A stretch of 64,000 nucleotides of DNA. Origin: Pusillimonas caeni (GTDB lineage Bacteria > Pseudomonadota > Gammaproteobacteria > Burkholderiales > Burkholderiaceae_B). The stretch lies in contig NZ_PDUW01000007.1 in the NCBI RefSeq assembly GCF_003545815.1, positions 62,001 to 126,000 on the forward strand, written 5' to 3'. The notes under the pieces were generated by a model. It made no database searches and had not been told where the DNA came from. It saw nothing but the letters and a program-made list of their open reading frames with translations. Both the position numbers and the translations under genes were made by a program. Positions 46,719 through 58,121 of the stretch are shown piece by piece; position 1 is the first letter of the stretch, and each line of letters opens with the position of its first letter.

Positions 46719-47272
46719 GAGAATTCCCCGCCCCGTCCCGCGCTCGCCGCAGCGTCGCGGAACGACACCAGGAAATGCCGCAGAAAATACAGGCCCATGC
46801 TGATGAGCGAGTACACGATGGCCGACATCAGCCACCACTTGGGTATGGGCGTGACGGCAATCACCATGACGCCGCGCTGGTATACGCGCAGCAATTCGTT
46901 ATAGCCGAACCAGGCCGCCAGCCAGCACACGGCGCAGGCCAGCAGCAGGGTGAAGCGGCGCAGCCACGCCGCTGCCGACGCGGGCAGCGCATCGACCACC
47001 AGCCGCATGTCGGCATGTCCGCCCTCTTTGCTGAGCGTGGGCGCGGCCAGGAAGGTGGCCAGGCCAAAGGCAAGCGCCGCCGTATCGGGCGCCCAGCCGC
47101 TGGGCTGGCGCAGCGCATAGCGCGCCATGACCTCCCAGGCCAGCACTCCCGTCAGGTAGGCGACCGCGGCCATCGCCACCCAGAAAGTCAGCCGCGTCAG
47201 AAGATCATGGACCCGGGCCAAAGGGCAAAGCAGCCGCCACACGCTGAGCGAGCCGGTTGAAGCGCCCGTCAT
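46715..47272 (-). CDS. TRAP transporter small permease (DctQ)
   Basis: 185 residues with four predicted helices. The family motif is LAWEVMARYALRQPSGWAPDTAALAF (key EVMARY and the trailing Trp). It links the periplasmic binding protein to DctM. It overlaps dctP and dctM genes by ATGA at both ends, so the three are strictly coupled. Confidence 0.9.
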   Translation of the reverse strand: MTGASTGSLSVWRLLCPLARVHDLLTRLTFWVAMAAVAYLTGVLAWEVMARYALRQPSGWAPDTAALAFGLATFLAAPTLSKEGGHADMRLVVDALPASAAAWLRRFTLLLACAVCWLAAWFGYNELLRVYQRGVMVIAVTPIPKWWLMSAIVYSLISMGLYFLRHFLVSFRDAAASAGRGGEFS

Positions 47273-48249
47273 TCGATGGCCAGGCCTTTCTCGACGGCCA
47301 GCTCATGAAACGCCTTGCCGTCCGCACCCGCATGCTGCTCGACCTGTTTCCACACGCCCTCGGAGAACATGGCGTTGACCTTGGGCGCGACCTGCGGCCC
47401 GAACTCGGTGATCTCCAGCCCGGCCTTCTGCATGTCGGCGTCCTCTTTGGCCCAGAGCTTTTCGAACTCGGCCCGCCCTTCCACCTCGACCTCTTTGGCG
47501 GCCTCTTCGACGGCCCGCTGCTGTTCGGGGCTGAGGTCGTTCCATGAATCGAGATTCATGAACATCGTCTGGTTGGTGATGCCGAAGGTGGGGCGCGTCA
47601 TGTAGTCGGCCACCTCGTACCAGCGATATTCCATGGCGCCGAACACGGGCCAGGCAGCCCCGTCGACCACGCCGCGCTCGAGAGCGGAGAATATTTCGCT
47701 GGTGGGCAGGGTCACCACGGCGCCCTTCAGCGCCTGGATCATCTCGTGGTACGTGCTGGAAGCGCGGATCTTGCGGCCCTGCAGCGCGCCGTCCTGGCCG
47801 ATGGGCTGCTTGAGCAGGATGTGATAGCCCGAAGCATTCGAGAACACGCCCAGCAGCTTGAGATTGCGTTCGTTGTAGTGCTTGTCGATCAGTTCGTAGA
47901 TGCCGCTGGCGCGGCGCGCGGCGGTGTCGTCCTTCACGGCGTCCATGCCGAAGGCCATGCTGGTCTCGCCCAGGTGATAAGCCCCGTGCGTAAAAAGCAG
48001 GTCGAACAGGCCGCTCGAAACCGGCTGCAGCTGTTCGAAGGGAGGAACGGTCTCGGGGCCGCGCACCTGGATGGTGAGCCCGCCGTTCGTCTTGGCCTTG
48101 ACCTTCTCGACGAATTTGTCGACGAACACGGGCACGGCGTTGTAGTTGCTGTCCCAGCTGGACAAGAGGGTGAGGTTCTTGGCCTGCGCGGCGCTTGAGG
48201 CGGCAATGCCGGCCGACGCCAGCGCAAGAAACAATAGACGTCTGAGCAT
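47269..48249 (-). CDS. TRAP transporter substrate-binding protein (DctP)
   Basis: 326 residues. The signal peptide is about 1-22 (SSAAQA/K). The mature protein has the DctP core: LTIQVRGPETVPPFEQLQPVSSG, a conserved-arginine region GRKIRASSTYHEMIQALKG (key KIRASSTYHEM) and GVVDGAAWPVFGAMEYRWYEV. The conserved Arg in KIRAS binds a carboxylate, so the ligand is an organic acid. ATG at 48247-48249 follows AGGAG. It is the first gene of the operon running to 42972, under the GTATAC operator region. Confidence 0.92.
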   Translation of the reverse strand: MLRRLLFLALASAGIAASSAAQAKNLTLLSSWDSNYNAVPVFVDKFVEKVKAKTNGGLTIQVRGPETVPPFEQLQPVSSGLFDLLFTHGAYHLGETSMAFGMDAVKDDTAARRASGIYELIDKHYNERNLKLLGVFSNASGYHILLKQPIGQDGALQGRKIRASSTYHEMIQALKGAVVTLPTSEIFSALERGVVDGAAWPVFGAMEYRWYEVADYMTRPTFGITNQTMFMNLDSWNDLSPEQQRAVEEAAKEVEVEGRAEFEKLWAKEDADMQKAGLEITEFGPQVAPKVNAMFSEGVWKQVEQHAGADGKAFHELAVEKGLAIE

Positions 48250-48479
48250 GGGGGTCTCCTTATATGAGGGGGGCTGCGCGCACGCGGCTCGCCATTCTTT
48301 ATCTATCCTTCGCGGCGGCTCGCCGGACCGGCATGCCGCGTGTCGCCACATCGGACTCGTTCAATACAAGATAAGGACCGGGCCCCAGAGCGTCAATGAA
48401 AATGGCGGCGCGCAGTTCCGCCTAGCAAAAATTGATCGTTTGACGCCGGCACATAGACTTCAGCAACCCATCCACTCAA

Positions 48480-48489
48480 TGTATACGTT
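48480..48489. promoter_or_regulatory. GTATAC operator, left copy
   Basis: TGTATACGTT. The GTATAC core fits the GT-N-AC-type sites of FCD-domain GntR regulators. Its exact inverse stands at 48541-48550. Confidence 0.5.
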
Positions 48490-48540
48490 AACTGGGGATA
48501 ACTCTAATATTTTGCTTTCCACATTGGAAATAATCTATTG

Positions 48541-48550
48541 AACGTATACA
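48541..48550. promoter_or_regulatory. GTATAC operator, right copy
   Basis: AACGTATACA, the exact inverse of the copy at 48480-48489, 61 bp away start to start. It lies 39 bp before the Rieske gene start. The GntR gene at 50863 is the likely binder. Confidence 0.5.
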
Positions 48551-48589
48551 TAGATATGAACAATGACCCTCTTATTCAAGGAAAGCAAC

Positions 48590-49624
48590 ATGTTCATCCA
48601 AAACGCTTGGTATATGGCGGCCTGGGCTCATGAAATCACCGACACGCCCTTCCCTAGAACTCTGTGCGGCGTCTCCCTCGTGTTCTTCAAGAACGCGGAA
48701 ACCGGCGAAATCGCTGCGCTGCAAGACAGATGCTGCCACCGCGGAACGCCGTTGAGCCGAGGGCAGATAGTGCCGGAGGGGCTTGAATGCGGCTATCACG
48801 GCATGGTGTTCGACGGACGGGGCGACTGCGTCCATATCCCGGGCCAGGCCCGCATTCCGGCCAAAGCCAAGGTGCGCTCGTATCCCGTCGTGGTACAGGA
48901 TGAAATCGTCTGGATCTGGATGGGAGATCCCGCTTGCGCCGACCCTTCCCACATCATTTCCTACCCCTATCACAACGATTACGCCAAGTGGCCTCACAAG
49001 CATCAGGTATACCGTGTCCAGGCCAATTACATGCTGCTGGTGGACAATCTGATGGACCTTACCCATCTGGCTTTCGTGCACAAGAACACCATCGGCGGAA
49101 ATCCCAAGGCCCACGTCGAAGCGAAAATGACGGTCACGCCCCGCGACGACGGCCTGCATTTCATACGCTGGCTGCTGGAATCCGCCCCGCCGCCCACCTA
49201 TCGCAAGGCGGTCGATCTGGCCGAGCGCATAGACCGGTGGATGGAATTCCAATACGTCGCACCCGGAACAGTGCTGCAATGGACCGGCGGCATAGACAGC
49301 GGAAAAAACGCCGTGGAAAACCGAGACCAGCCTGGTTTTTCACTGCGCATTTTTCATGGACTCACACCCGAAACCGACACCACCTGCTTTTATTTCTGGT
49401 CGGCCGCCAACGGATATCGGCAAGACGACCCGCAAGCCACCCAAGACTTGTTCCGTGAAATCGACACCGCCTTCAAGGAAGATAAAGGCATCGTCGAGGC
49501 CCAGCAGGCCGCTCTCTCGTCTACCGGCGAAAACGATCTCGTGGACATCGTGTCCGACAGCGCGCGTATCCATATGCGCCGCACCGTCAATCGCTTGCTG
49601 GCAGCAGAACACCAGAATGCCTGA
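48590..49624 (+). CDS. Rieske non-heme iron oxygenase (VanA-like)
   Basis: 344 residues. Rieske ligands are C48-x-H50 (CCHRG) and C67-x2-H70 (ECGYHG). The mononuclear iron site is DNLMDLTHLAFVH (H159 and H164, with D156 probably bridging). The small size and sequence resemble oxygenases that demethylate or hydroxylate aromatic acids, such as vanillate demethylase. The matching reductase (VanB) is not in the window. ATG at 48590 follows AAGGAA; an in-frame ATG at 48563 was rejected. It is followed by an orphan binding protein. Confidence 0.9.
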   Translation: MFIQNAWYMAAWAHEITDTPFPRTLCGVSLVFFKNAETGEIAALQDRCCHRGTPLSRGQIVPEGLECGYHGMVFDGRGDCVHIPGQARIPAKAKVRSYPVVVQDEIVWIWMGDPACADPSHIISYPYHNDYAKWPHKHQVYRVQANYMLLVDNLMDLTHLAFVHKNTIGGNPKAHVEAKMTVTPRDDGLHFIRWLLESAPPPTYRKAVDLAERIDRWMEFQYVAPGTVLQWTGGIDSGKNAVENRDQPGFSLRIFHGLTPETDTTCFYFWSAANGYRQDDPQATQDLFREIDTAFKEDKGIVEAQQAALSSTGENDLVDIVSDSARIHMRRTVNRLLAAEHQNA

Positions 49625-49673
49625 CGTCCGGCACTCCCCGTTTTCTCCACCTATCCCCTTCAGGAGCTCGCCC

Positions 49674-50837
49674 ATGCGCAATGCCAAATGGCTGCTGCTC
49701 AGCGCCCTATTCTGCGGTTCGGCCGCTGCAGCCCCGATAAAAATCGGCTTCCTGTCCACCTTCTCCGGGCCCGGCGCGGCGCTGGGCGTGGATCAATATG
49801 ACGGATTCATGCTGGCCGTAGACCAGGACGGCGGACGGCTGGGAGGCATAGAAGTGGACGTCGTCAAAGGAGACGACGAAATGAAACCCGACAAAGGTGT
49901 GCAGATCGCCCGGCAATTCGTCATGCGCGACAACGTCGACATCGTGACCGGCATTGTGTTTTCCAATGTGATGATGGCGGTACACCGCCCCATCACCTCT
50001 GAAAACACATTCCTCGTCGGCTCGAATGCCGGCCCGTCTCCCATTGCCGGCGCCGATTGTTCGCCTTATTTCTTCTCGACCTCGTGGAACAACGACCAGC
50101 TGCACGAGGCCGCGGGGGAACTGATGAACACCATGGGCATAAAGCGCGTATACCTTCTGGCTCCCAACTATCAGGCGGGCAAGGACGCGCTGGAAGGATT
50201 CAAGCGCACTTATAAGGGCGCCATCGTGGACGAAACCCTGAGCCAGATCAACCAGGCCGACTACTCAGTCGAGATCTCGACTGTCATGGCGGAGGCGCCC
50301 GACGCCATCTATACCTTTTACCCGGGAGGCATGGGGGTGAACTTCACCAAACAATACCAGCAGGCCGGGCTGATGGAGAAGATCCCCATGGTGTCGACCT
50401 CGTCCATCGACGGCACCACCCTGCCCGCCCTGAAAAATTCTGCACTGGGCGCAATCACCAGTTCGCCTTATGCCCCCGATCTGGACAATACCGCCAACAA
50501 GGAGTTTGTCCAGGCGTACCGAGACAAATACGGTCGCGAACCGTCCTTGTATGCCGCCCAGTCGTACGACGCGGCCCGGCTCATCGCCTCGGCCCTGCGT
50601 AAAACCGGCGGCGACATGACCAACAAGGAGAAATTCCGGGCGGCTCTCAAAGCCGCCGACTTCAAGTCGGTACGAGGCTACTTCGCCTTCAATACCAACC
50701 AGTTCCCCATCTCTTCGTTCTACCGGGTGGACGTCGTGAAGGACGCCGAAGGCCAGGTCGCGCTTTCGAACAAGGGCATGATCTTCGAGAAGAGTGAAGA
50801 TGCCTATGCGGCGTCGTGCCCGATGAAACAGGGATAG
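49674..50837 (+). CDS. ABC transporter substrate-binding protein, orphan (Peripla_BP_6 type)
   Basis: 387 residues. The signal peptide is about 1-20 (GSAAAA/P). The mature start IKIGFLSTFSGPGAALGVDQYDGF (key IGFLSTFSGPG) is typical of aromatic-acid and branched-chain-amino-acid receptors. ATG at 49674 follows AGGAG. It is the second gene after the Rieske oxygenase (49-bp gap), with no permease or ATPase. It may bind the same substrate the Rieske enzyme uses and feed another transporter or a sensor. Confidence 0.87.
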   Translation: MRNAKWLLLSALFCGSAAAAPIKIGFLSTFSGPGAALGVDQYDGFMLAVDQDGGRLGGIEVDVVKGDDEMKPDKGVQIARQFVMRDNVDIVTGIVFSNVMMAVHRPITSENTFLVGSNAGPSPIAGADCSPYFFSTSWNNDQLHEAAGELMNTMGIKRVYLLAPNYQAGKDALEGFKRTYKGAIVDETLSQINQADYSVEISTVMAEAPDAIYTFYPGGMGVNFTKQYQQAGLMEKIPMVSTSSIDGTTLPALKNSALGAITSSPYAPDLDNTANKEFVQAYRDKYGREPSLYAAQSYDAARLIASALRKTGGDMTNKEKFRAALKAADFKSVRGYFAFNTNQFPISSFYRVDVVKDAEGQVALSNKGMIFEKSEDAYAASCPMKQG

Positions 50838-50862
50838 AAAACCGGCGCGATGCCGCGAGGGC

Positions 50863-51609
50863 TCAGGCGCTATATCCTCGCAACGCCGCCTCGAGCCCGG
50901 CTGGCAGCTCGACGTCGCCGGGCAAGTGCAACATCAGAGTCAGGTACTTCCAGGTGGAGCGTGAATGTTCGATGGCCAGCGCCTCGGCCCGCGTTCCCTC
51001 GCCCCGCTCGATCGCCTCCACCAGGCTGTAGTGCTGTTCTTGCGCGCTGCGCAAGATGGCGGCGACCCGATGCTCGGCTGAAGGCGGCACATCGGTAAAA
51101 GAATTATTCAGTGAAAAGGGGATGGAGGCCAGGCGCTGCATGGCGCGGGTGATCATGGGACTTTGGGCCGCATCGCAAAGCAGTTCGTGCAGCCTGTCGT
51201 TCAGGCTTGCGTACTCGTTCTGGCGAATTTCCATGTCGGGCTCTTGAAGCGCCTCGTCCAAGGCCTTGAGGCAGGCTTTCATGGAGGCCAGTACACCCGG
51301 CGGCGGCCCTTTCTCGGCAGCCATCCGGGCCGCCATGCCTTCGAGTGTGCCTCGTATGGCGATGGCGTCGAATACGTCCTGCTCTGTAAAGCCCGAAACG
51401 ACGTAGCCCCGCTTGGGCACGAGGGATATGAACCCTTCTTCGCAGATACGCTGGATGGCGGCGCGTGCGGGAGTACGGGATACGCCGAAATTTTCGACCA
51501 GCATTTGCTCGATGACGCGCTGACCGGGCTTTAACTGCCCGTGCACGATGAGGCCCCTCAAGCCCAGCACGGCCCGTTCAGTTTGGGATAGGTTTTGGTG
51601 CTTGTCCAT
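50863..51609 (-). CDS. GntR-family regulator, FCD (FadR/VanR) subfamily
   Basis: 248 residues. The winged helix is about 1-75 (LIVHGQLKPGQRVIEQMLVENFGVSRTPARAA; key GVSRTPAR). The FCD effector domain (about 80-225) carries histidines at 141, 180 and 215 in metal-ligand-like positions. The ATG at 51607-51609 gives the normal length. It converges with the Rieske/binding-protein operon (25-bp gap) and is the best candidate to bind the GTATAC sites at 48480 and 48541. Confidence 0.88.
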   Translation of the reverse strand: MDKHQNLSQTERAVLGLRGLIVHGQLKPGQRVIEQMLVENFGVSRTPARAAIQRICEEGFISLVPKRGYVVSGFTEQDVFDAIAIRGTLEGMAARMAAEKGPPPGVLASMKACLKALDEALQEPDMEIRQNEYASLNDRLHELLCDAAQSPMITRAMQRLASIPFSLNNSFTDVPPSAEHRVAAILRSAQEQHYSLVEAIERGEGTRAEALAIEHSRSTWKYLTLMLHLPGDVELPAGLEAALRGYSA

Positions 51610-51690
51610 AACGAGAGAGAAACGCCGAAGGAGCAAGCTTCTATGATAGCAGCGGGCTCGCCCACTTATCGGATATGGACTGCCTGAAAC

Positions 51691-51723
51691 GTTTCGGGCC
51701 GCCGGTAGACGGCGGCCCGAAAC
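51691..51723 (-). terminator. Likely terminator of lon
   Basis: GTTTCGGGCCGCCG (51691-51704) and its exact inverse (51710-51723) flank a 5-base loop, 8 bp past the lon stop. On the minus strand only a short T run follows. Confidence 0.6.
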
Positions 51724-51731
51724 ATGGCGGG

Positions 51732-54206
<2,475 letters not shown>

Positions 54207-54239
54207 AGTAATTTCCTTAAAAAGCTCTGCGTTGGAAAC

Positions 54240-54266
54240 AAAAAGGGAAGCCTAGCCCCCCTTTTT
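54240..54266. terminator. Hairpin with A/T tracts between clpX and lon
   Basis: AAAAAGGG (54240-54247) and CCCTTTTT (54259-54266) flank an 11-base loop. Read toward lon it is followed by GTTT. It may end the clpX transcript or act in the lon leader. Confidence 0.55.
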
Positions 54267-54282
54267 GAGTACTACATGTGAG

Positions 54283-54312
54283 TTATGTAGTGACGATAGC
54301 GGAAATTTCAAG
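54283..54312 (-). promoter_or_regulatory. sigma32-like promoter of lon
   Basis: Minus strand CTTGAAA (54306-54312), a 15-bp spacer and CTACATAA (54283-54290), against CTTGAAA and CCCCATNT. The -35 is perfect and the -10 is weak. It is about 80 bp before the lon start. Confidence 0.45.
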
Positions 54313-54361
54313 TCGCCGCAGCGATAAACCCACAAACCACAAGGACATTTCAAAGAACGGC

Positions 54362-55669
54362 TCAGGCAGCGCCTTTCAGTTTCGGCACAGCCGGCTTGTC
54401 GGATAGATCGTCGGCGGATTCTTCCTCGTCGCCATAGATGAGCAGCGGGGCTCCGGTACCCTGCACGGCGTTCTCGTCCAGCACAACCCGTTTGACATTC
54501 TCGAGCGAGGGAAGTTCATACATGGTGCCCAGCAGCGATTGCTCGACGATGGAACGCAGGCCGCGCGCGCCGGTGCGGCGCTTGATCGCCTTCTGGGCGA
54601 TGGCGCTGAGCGCCTGCGGCCGGACCTCGAGCTCGACGTCCTCCATCTCGAACAGTTTCTGGAACTGCTTGATGAGGGAGTTCTTGGGCTCGGTAAGGAT
54701 GCGCACCAGGGTCTGCTCGTCGAGCTCCTGCAAGGTGGCCACGACCGGCAAGCGCCCCACCAGTTCGGGGATGAGGCCGAACTTGATCAGGTCTTCGGGT
54801 TCGACCTCGGAGAAGAGTTCGCCGACGCCGCGCTCGGTCTTGGCGCGCACCGAGGCCGAGAAGCCGATGCCGGACTTTTCGGTGCGGTCACGTATGACTT
54901 TTTCGAGGCCGTCGAAGGCGCCGCCCACGATGAACAGGATGTTGGTGGTGTCGACCTGGACGAAATCCTGGTTGGGATGCTTGCGCCCGCCCTGGGGCGG
55001 CACCGAAGCCACCGTGCCTTCGATCAGCTTGAGCAGGGCCTGCTGCACGCCTTCGCCGGACACGTCGCGCGTGATGGAGGGGTTGTCGGACTTGCGCGAG
55101 ATCTTGTCTATCTCGTCGATGTAGATGATGGCGCGCTGCGCCTTCTCGACATCGTAGTTGCAGTTCTGCAGCAGCTTCTGGACGATGTTCTCGACGTCTT
55201 CGCCGACGTAGCCGGCCTCGGTAAGCGTGGTGGCGTCGGCCATGACGAAAGGCACGTCGAGCATGCGCGCCAAGGTTTGCGCCAGCAGCGTCTTGCCGGA
55301 GCCCGTGGGCCCGATCAGCAGGATGTTGCTCTTGGAAAGTTCGACGTCGTCGCCCTTGACCTCGCCGTACCGGATGCGCTTGTAGTGGTTGTACACCGCC
55401 ACGGCCAGATTGCGCTTGGGGACGTCCTGTCCAATGACATAGCCGTCCAGAAAGGACTTGATCTCGCGCGGCGTGGGCAGTTCGTTGCGAATGGCGTCAC
55501 GCGCGGCCTCCTGGGTTTCTTCCAGGATGATGTCGGTACAAAGATCGATGCATTCGTCGCAGATGAACACGGAGGGCCCCGCGATCAGCTTGCGCACCTC
55601 GTGCTGACTTTTATTGCAAAACGAACAATGCAACACTTTTTCGTCTGCCGATCCTTTTTTCTCGGGCAT
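54362..55669 (-). CDS. clpX: ClpX ATPase subunit of ClpXP protease
   Basis: 435 residues. The N-terminal zinc domain has C15, C18, C37 and C40. Walker A GPTGSGKT is followed by Walker [10 protein letters not shown], and the IGF-type loop contacts ClpP (IGFSASVR). It unfolds tagged proteins and feeds them to ClpP. The order clpP-clpX-lon and 92-bp spacing after clpP are conventional. AGGA precedes the ATG. Confidence 0.97.
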   Translation of the reverse strand: MPEKKGSADEKVLHCSFCNKSQHEVRKLIAGPSVFICDECIDLCTDIILEETQEAARDAIRNELPTPREIKSFLDGYVIGQDVPKRNLAVAVYNHYKRIRYGEVKGDDVELSKSNILLIGPTGSGKTLLAQTLARMLDVPFVMADATTLTEAGYVGEDVENIVQKLLQNCNYDVEKAQRAIIYIDEIDKISRKSDNPSITRDVSGEGVQQALLKLIEGTVASVPPQGGRKHPNQDFVQVDTTNILFIVGGAFDGLEKVIRDRTEKSGIGFSASVRAKTERGVGELFSEVEPEDLIKFGLIPELVGRLPVVATLQELDEQTLVRILTEPKNSLIKQFQKLFEMEDVELEVRPQALSAIAQKAIKRRTGARGLRSIVEQSLLGTMYELPSLENVKRVVLDENAVQGTGAPLLIYGDEEESADDLSDKPAVPKLKGAA

Positions 55670-55761
55670 AAAACTATAAGTTCCTATGACGACACGGCCC
55701 GCCGAGGCCGCCTGTCGATAATAATCGGCGAATACCGCTGTGGCCCCGCCGACCGGCTGGC

Positions 55762-56424
55762 CTACGCCTCGGCGGAGTCGGAGCGTGAGACCAGAACTTT
55801 ATCCACCAACCCATACGATACTGCATCTTCGGCGGACATGAAATTGTCGCGCTCGGTGTCTTCGGCGATGCGCTCGACCGGCTGACCCGTGTTGGCGGCC
55901 AGTATGGCGTTGAGGCGTTCGCGCAGGCTCAGGATTTCGCGCGCCTGGATCTGGATGTCGGATGCCTGGCCCTGGGCGCCGCCCGAAGGCTGGTGAATCA
56001 TGATGCGTGAATTGGGCAAGGTGTAGCGCTTGCCCTTTGCGCCGGCCGACAGCAGAAAGGCGCCCATGCTGGCGGCAAGCCCGGTGCACAGCGTGGAGAC
56101 GTCGGGCTTGACGAACTGCATGGTGTCGTAGATGGCCATGCCCGCGTACACCGACCCGCCCGGCGAGTTGATGTAGAGTGAGATGTCCTTGTCGGGGTTC
56201 TCGGACTCGAGGAAGAGCAGCTGCGCCACCACGAGATTGGCCGACTGGTCGTTGACCGGCCCGACGAAGAAGATGACGCGCTCGCGCAGCAGGCGCGAAT
56301 AGATGTCGTAGGAGCGTTCGCCGCGGCCCGATTGCTCGACGACGATGGGCACGTAGCCCAACCCGGTGGGTGTGACCGAGTCGCCGCCGTACATCGACGC
56401 GTAGAAATCAGTGAATCGCTGCAT
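55762..56424 (-). CDS. clpP: ATP-dependent Clp protease proteolytic subunit
   Basis: 220 residues. The catalytic triad is S119 ([11 protein letters not shown]), H144 (MIHQPSGG) and D193. It forms the tetradecameric chamber driven by ClpX or ClpA. The ATG directly follows the tig stop (TAAATG), so the two are translated together. The ATG at 56422-56424 gives the standard length. Confidence 0.97.
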   Translation of the reverse strand: MQRFTDFYASMYGGDSVTPTGLGYVPIVVEQSGRGERSYDIYSRLLRERVIFFVGPVNDQSANLVVAQLLFLESENPDKDISLYINSPGGSVYAGMAIYDTMQFVKPDVSTLCTGLAASMGAFLLSAGAKGKRYTLPNSRIMIHQPSGGAQGQASDIQIQAREILSLRERLNAILAANTGQPVERIAEDTERDNFMSAEDAVSYGLVDKVLVSRSDSAEA

Positions 56425-57738
56425 TTATGCAGTCCCCATAAGTTCGTCGAAATCGACGGTTTCATCAGTGACCTGCGCCTTGGACAGGACATGCTCGACA
56501 ACGTTGTCTTCGAGCACCAGGGCCTCGATCTCGGCGCGGCGCTGGCGGTCGGACAGATAATACGTCACGACCTGGGCGGGCTGCTCGTAGTTCTGGGCCA
56601 GCTCTTCGATGCGGGCGCGCACCTGTTCGGGCTTGGCGCGCAGTTCGGCGTTGTTGACCAGTTCGGACACCAGCAGGCCCAGGCGCACGCGGCGCTCGGA
56701 TTCGGCCGCGAAGGTCTCGGGAGGAATCGGCAGGCTGTCGGCATTGGGCACGCCGCGCTGCTTGAGCTCTTCGCGCGCCGCGGCCACGCGGTTGTGGGTG
56801 TCGTTTTCGACCAGGGCCTTGGGCACGTCGAACGTGCAGGCGGCGGCCAGGGCGTCCATGACGCTGCCCTTGGTGCGGGCCTGGGCGCGCGCCTTGACTT
56901 CGCGCTGGATGTTGGCGCGCACGTCTTCGAGCAGTTTCTCGACATCGCCTTCAGCCTGGCCCAGCGACTTGGCGAATTCGGCATCGACTTCGGGCAGCAC
57001 GGGCTCGGCCACTTCGGTGACGGTGATCTTGAATTCGGCGGTCTTGCCCGCGACTTCCTTGCCGCCGTAATCGGCGGGGAATTCGAGCGGGAAGGTGTTG
57101 GTGTCGCCCGCCTTCAGGCCGCGCACGGCGGTTTCGAACTCGGGCAGCATGCGGCCCTGACCCAGCACGAAGGGGAAGTTCTCGGCCGAGCCGCCTTCGA
57201 AGGCCACGCCGTCGATCGTGCCGGCGAAATCGAGCGTGACGCGGTCGTCGTCTTGCGCGGCGCGGCCTTCGCGCGGCTCGTAGACGGCGCGCTGCTTGCG
57301 CAGGATGTCGATGGTGCGCTGGACTTCGGCGTCGCCGACTTCGACGTTGCTGCGGGTGACCTGCAATGCGGACAGGTCGGGAGCGGCGATTTCGGGATAG
57401 ACCTCGAAGGTGGCCGAAAAGCCCATATAGCCTTCTTCGACGCCTTCGGTCTTGGGCTCGAGATCGGGAGTGCCGGCAATGCGCAGCTGGGCGTCGGCAA
57501 TGGCTTTGTCAAGCGCCCGCCCCACTTCGGCGTTGATGACGTCGTAGCGGATGCCGGGGCCGTGGCTGCGCTCGATGATGGAAAGAGGCGCCTTGCCCGG
57601 ACGAAAGCCCTGAACCTTGGCTGTGCGCGCAACACGCTTGAGCTGCGACTGGACTTCTTTTTCGACATCGGCAACAGAAACGACGAGATCGATACGACGC
57701 TCCAGGCCAGACAGAGTTTCAACCACGGGCTGCTGCAT
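56425..57738 (-). CDS. tig: Trigger factor
   Basis: 437 residues. The N-terminal ribosome-binding loop has GFRPGKAPLSIIERSHG. The central PPIase domain and C-terminal arms follow. It is the ribosome-bound chaperone meeting nascent chains. The ATG at 57736-57738 (MQQPVVETLSG) follows AGG; a longer in-frame start was discarded. The stop is immediately followed by clpP. Confidence 0.96.
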   Translation of the reverse strand: MQQPVVETLSGLERRIDLVVSVADVEKEVQSQLKRVARTAKVQGFRPGKAPLSIIERSHGPGIRYDVINAEVGRALDKAIADAQLRIAGTPDLEPKTEGVEEGYMGFSATFEVYPEIAAPDLSALQVTRSNVEVGDAEVQRTIDILRKQRAVYEPREGRAAQDDDRVTLDFAGTIDGVAFEGGSAENFPFVLGQGRMLPEFETAVRGLKAGDTNTFPLEFPADYGGKEVAGKTAEFKITVTEVAEPVLPEVDAEFAKSLGQAEGDVEKLLEDVRANIQREVKARAQARTKGSVMDALAAACTFDVPKALVENDTHNRVAAAREELKQRGVPNADSLPIPPETFAAESERRVRLGLLVSELVNNAELRAKPEQVRARIEELAQNYEQPAQVVTYYLSDRQRRAEIEALVLEDNVVEHVLSKAQVTDETVDFDELMGTA

Positions 57739-57883
57739 TGGGAACCTATATGTAAGTGGGTAAATGGATAGATGAACAGGATATTTTACCGGAAACTCCA
57801 AGGCGCCGAAAAAGCCTGCATGCGGGTCGGATTCGGTGGGTAAACCTTCGCCCGGGGGCGCCGGCTGCGATGAGAAAACACGC

Positions 57884-57889
57884 TATAAT
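57884..57889 (+). promoter_or_regulatory. -10 box of the tRNA-Leu gene
   Basis: TATAAT, perfect consensus, 17 bp before the tRNA 5' end. No strong -35 was seen. Confidence 0.5.
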
Positions 57890-57905
57890 GCTTGGCTTGC
57901 CTAGT

Positions 57906-57990
57906 GCGAACGTGGCGGAATTGGTAGACGCACCAGATTTAGGTTCTGGCGCCGAAAGGTGTGAGAGTTCGAGTCTCTCCGTTCGCACCA
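57906..57990 (+). tRNA. tRNA-Leu (anticodon UAG)
   Basis: 85 bases including encoded CCA. The acceptor stem GCGAACG/CGTTCGC is at both ends. The anticodon stem CCAGA-TTTAGGT-TCTGG has anticodon TAG (UAG, reads CUN). The T arm GAGAG-TTCGAGT-CTCTC is present, with the class II long variable arm GGCGCCGAAAGGTGT region. It is transcribed from the TATAAT at 57884. Confidence 0.97.
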
Positions 57991-58121
57991 TCGAGGCAGC
58001 CCGGCCCGGCGCGACGTCCGGCTAGTGCTCGACCGGCGCAGAACCAGAAGGCTTTCTCCGCCTTCGGCGCGACGCGACAGGCGGCTTGCCAATCCTGCCG
58101 GCAACCTCTATCGCGGCACAC

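Larger units (their letters stand above)
48250..48589. other. Divergent control region of the TRAP and Rieske operons
   Basis: 340 bp without a gene. The right half (48420-48589) is AT-rich and holds two GTATAC-centred half-palindromes forming a larger inverted pair. The left half has no recognisable signal. Confidence 0.6.
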
